Source: Marinifilum sp. N1E240 (lineage in GTDB: Bacteria; Bacteroidota; Bacteroidia; Bacteroidales; Marinifilaceae). Taken from it: 64,000 nucleotides of DNA. Position numbers and translations under genes: made by a program. Below the pieces are notes generated by a model. That model did not search any database, had not been told where the DNA came from, and saw only the letters and a program-made list of their open reading frames with translations. How positions within the stretch are numbered: position 1 is the first letter of the stretch; the number at the start of each line of letters is the position of its first letter. This document shows positions 63,896-64,000 of the stretch, one piece after another. The DNA lies in assembly GCF_009295825.1 (NCBI RefSeq), contig NZ_WHKF01000001.1:62001-126000 (forward strand), read 5' to 3'.

Positions 63896-63924
63896 AAAAA
63901 GGGTCCTCAAATGAGAACCCTTTA
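63896..63924 (-). terminator. Terminator of rpsT
   Basis: GGGT-c-CTC (63901-63908) pairs with GAG-a-ACCC (63913-63920) around AAAT, extended by AAA/TTT. It lies 19 bases past the rpsT stop on the minus strand. Confidence 0.75.
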
Positions 63925-63942
63925 TAACAGAGTTATAGTGTC

Positions 63943-64000
63943 TTAAAGCTTGTTAACGTGTGAAGCTAATTTAGATTTCAAGTTAGCAGCTTTGTTCTTA
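63943..64000 (-). CDS. rpsT: 30S ribosomal protein S20, C-terminal fragment (cut by window edge)
   Basis: Only the last ~19 codons are present. The minus strand encodes KNKAANLKSKLASHVNKL followed by TAA (63945-63943). The KNKAANxKSxL pattern is the conserved C-terminal end of bacterial S20. The start lies beyond base 64000. S20 binds 16S rRNA early in 30S assembly. Confidence 0.9.
   Translation of the reverse strand, partial: KNKAANLKSKLASHVNKL

Overview
The window is a chromosomal segment of a low-GC Bacteroidota bacterium. The gene content fits a marine Marinilabiliales/Marinifilaceae-like lineage, but that placement is inference. Supporting signs are two adjacent deoxynucleoside kinases, DUF2723 and DUF3667 proteins, Bacteroidota-type lipoproteins with acidic residues after the lipobox Cys, a giant secreted lamin-tail protein with a gliding-motility/T9SS-like C-terminus, few Shine-Dalgarno sites, and TTTG-N18-TAnnTTTG promoters that can be read directly upstream of two tRNA genes. 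No rRNA, insertion sequence, integrase, phage gene or CRISPR array was seen.

Layout. 1-8.9 kb: end of kbl, an outer-membrane barrel, two deoxynucleoside kinases, a propeller-like protein with a GH3-family protein, cvpA-DUF3667, tyrS and a small lipoprotein. 8.9-12.5 kb: a PP2C (SpoIIE/RsbU) phosphatase, efp, a DUF3108 protein and tsaB. 12.7-18.6 kb: a complete five-gene MacAB/TolC-like efflux operon (ATPase, two permeases, adaptor, TolC). 19-24.4 kb: dgt, a small secreted protein, a 49-aa small ORF behind two identical palindromes, and a metallophosphatase/CotH-like pair. 24.5-31.6 kb is the accessory region. It holds three genes of unknown function, a 21-bp tandem-repeat array, a membrane-anchored NACHT-LRR ATPase overlapping a four-TM protein gene, interspersed palindromic repeats, a radical SAM gene, acylphosphatase and a duplicated tRNA-Gln unit. 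32-41.4 kb: tandem DUF2723 GT-C-like proteins with a NodB deacetylase, then purD and a membrane protein. 41.5-51.1 kb: an LVIVD/DUF4114 lipoprotein, a flippase-like protein, an SLC12-like transporter, tRNA-Ala, tonB, hflX and asd. 51.2-58.3 kb: one 2362-codon gene for a repetitive surface or secreted protein. 58.5-64 kb: lpxK, sppA, folK, upp, radC and the end of rpsT.

Functional threads. Housekeeping genes (tyrS, efp, tsaB, tRNAs, rpsT, hflX) serve translation. kbl, asd, purD, upp, folK, dgt and the kinases serve amino-acid, cofactor and nucleotide metabolism. lpxK, sppA, tonB, the efflux operon, DUF2723 and NodB serve the envelope. The strongest candidate for an undescribed system is the NACHT-LRR/4-TM pair at 26.97-29.19 kb, with the repeat array and unknown genes downstream. 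The 2362-aa protein and the palindrome/small-ORF locus are secondary candidates.
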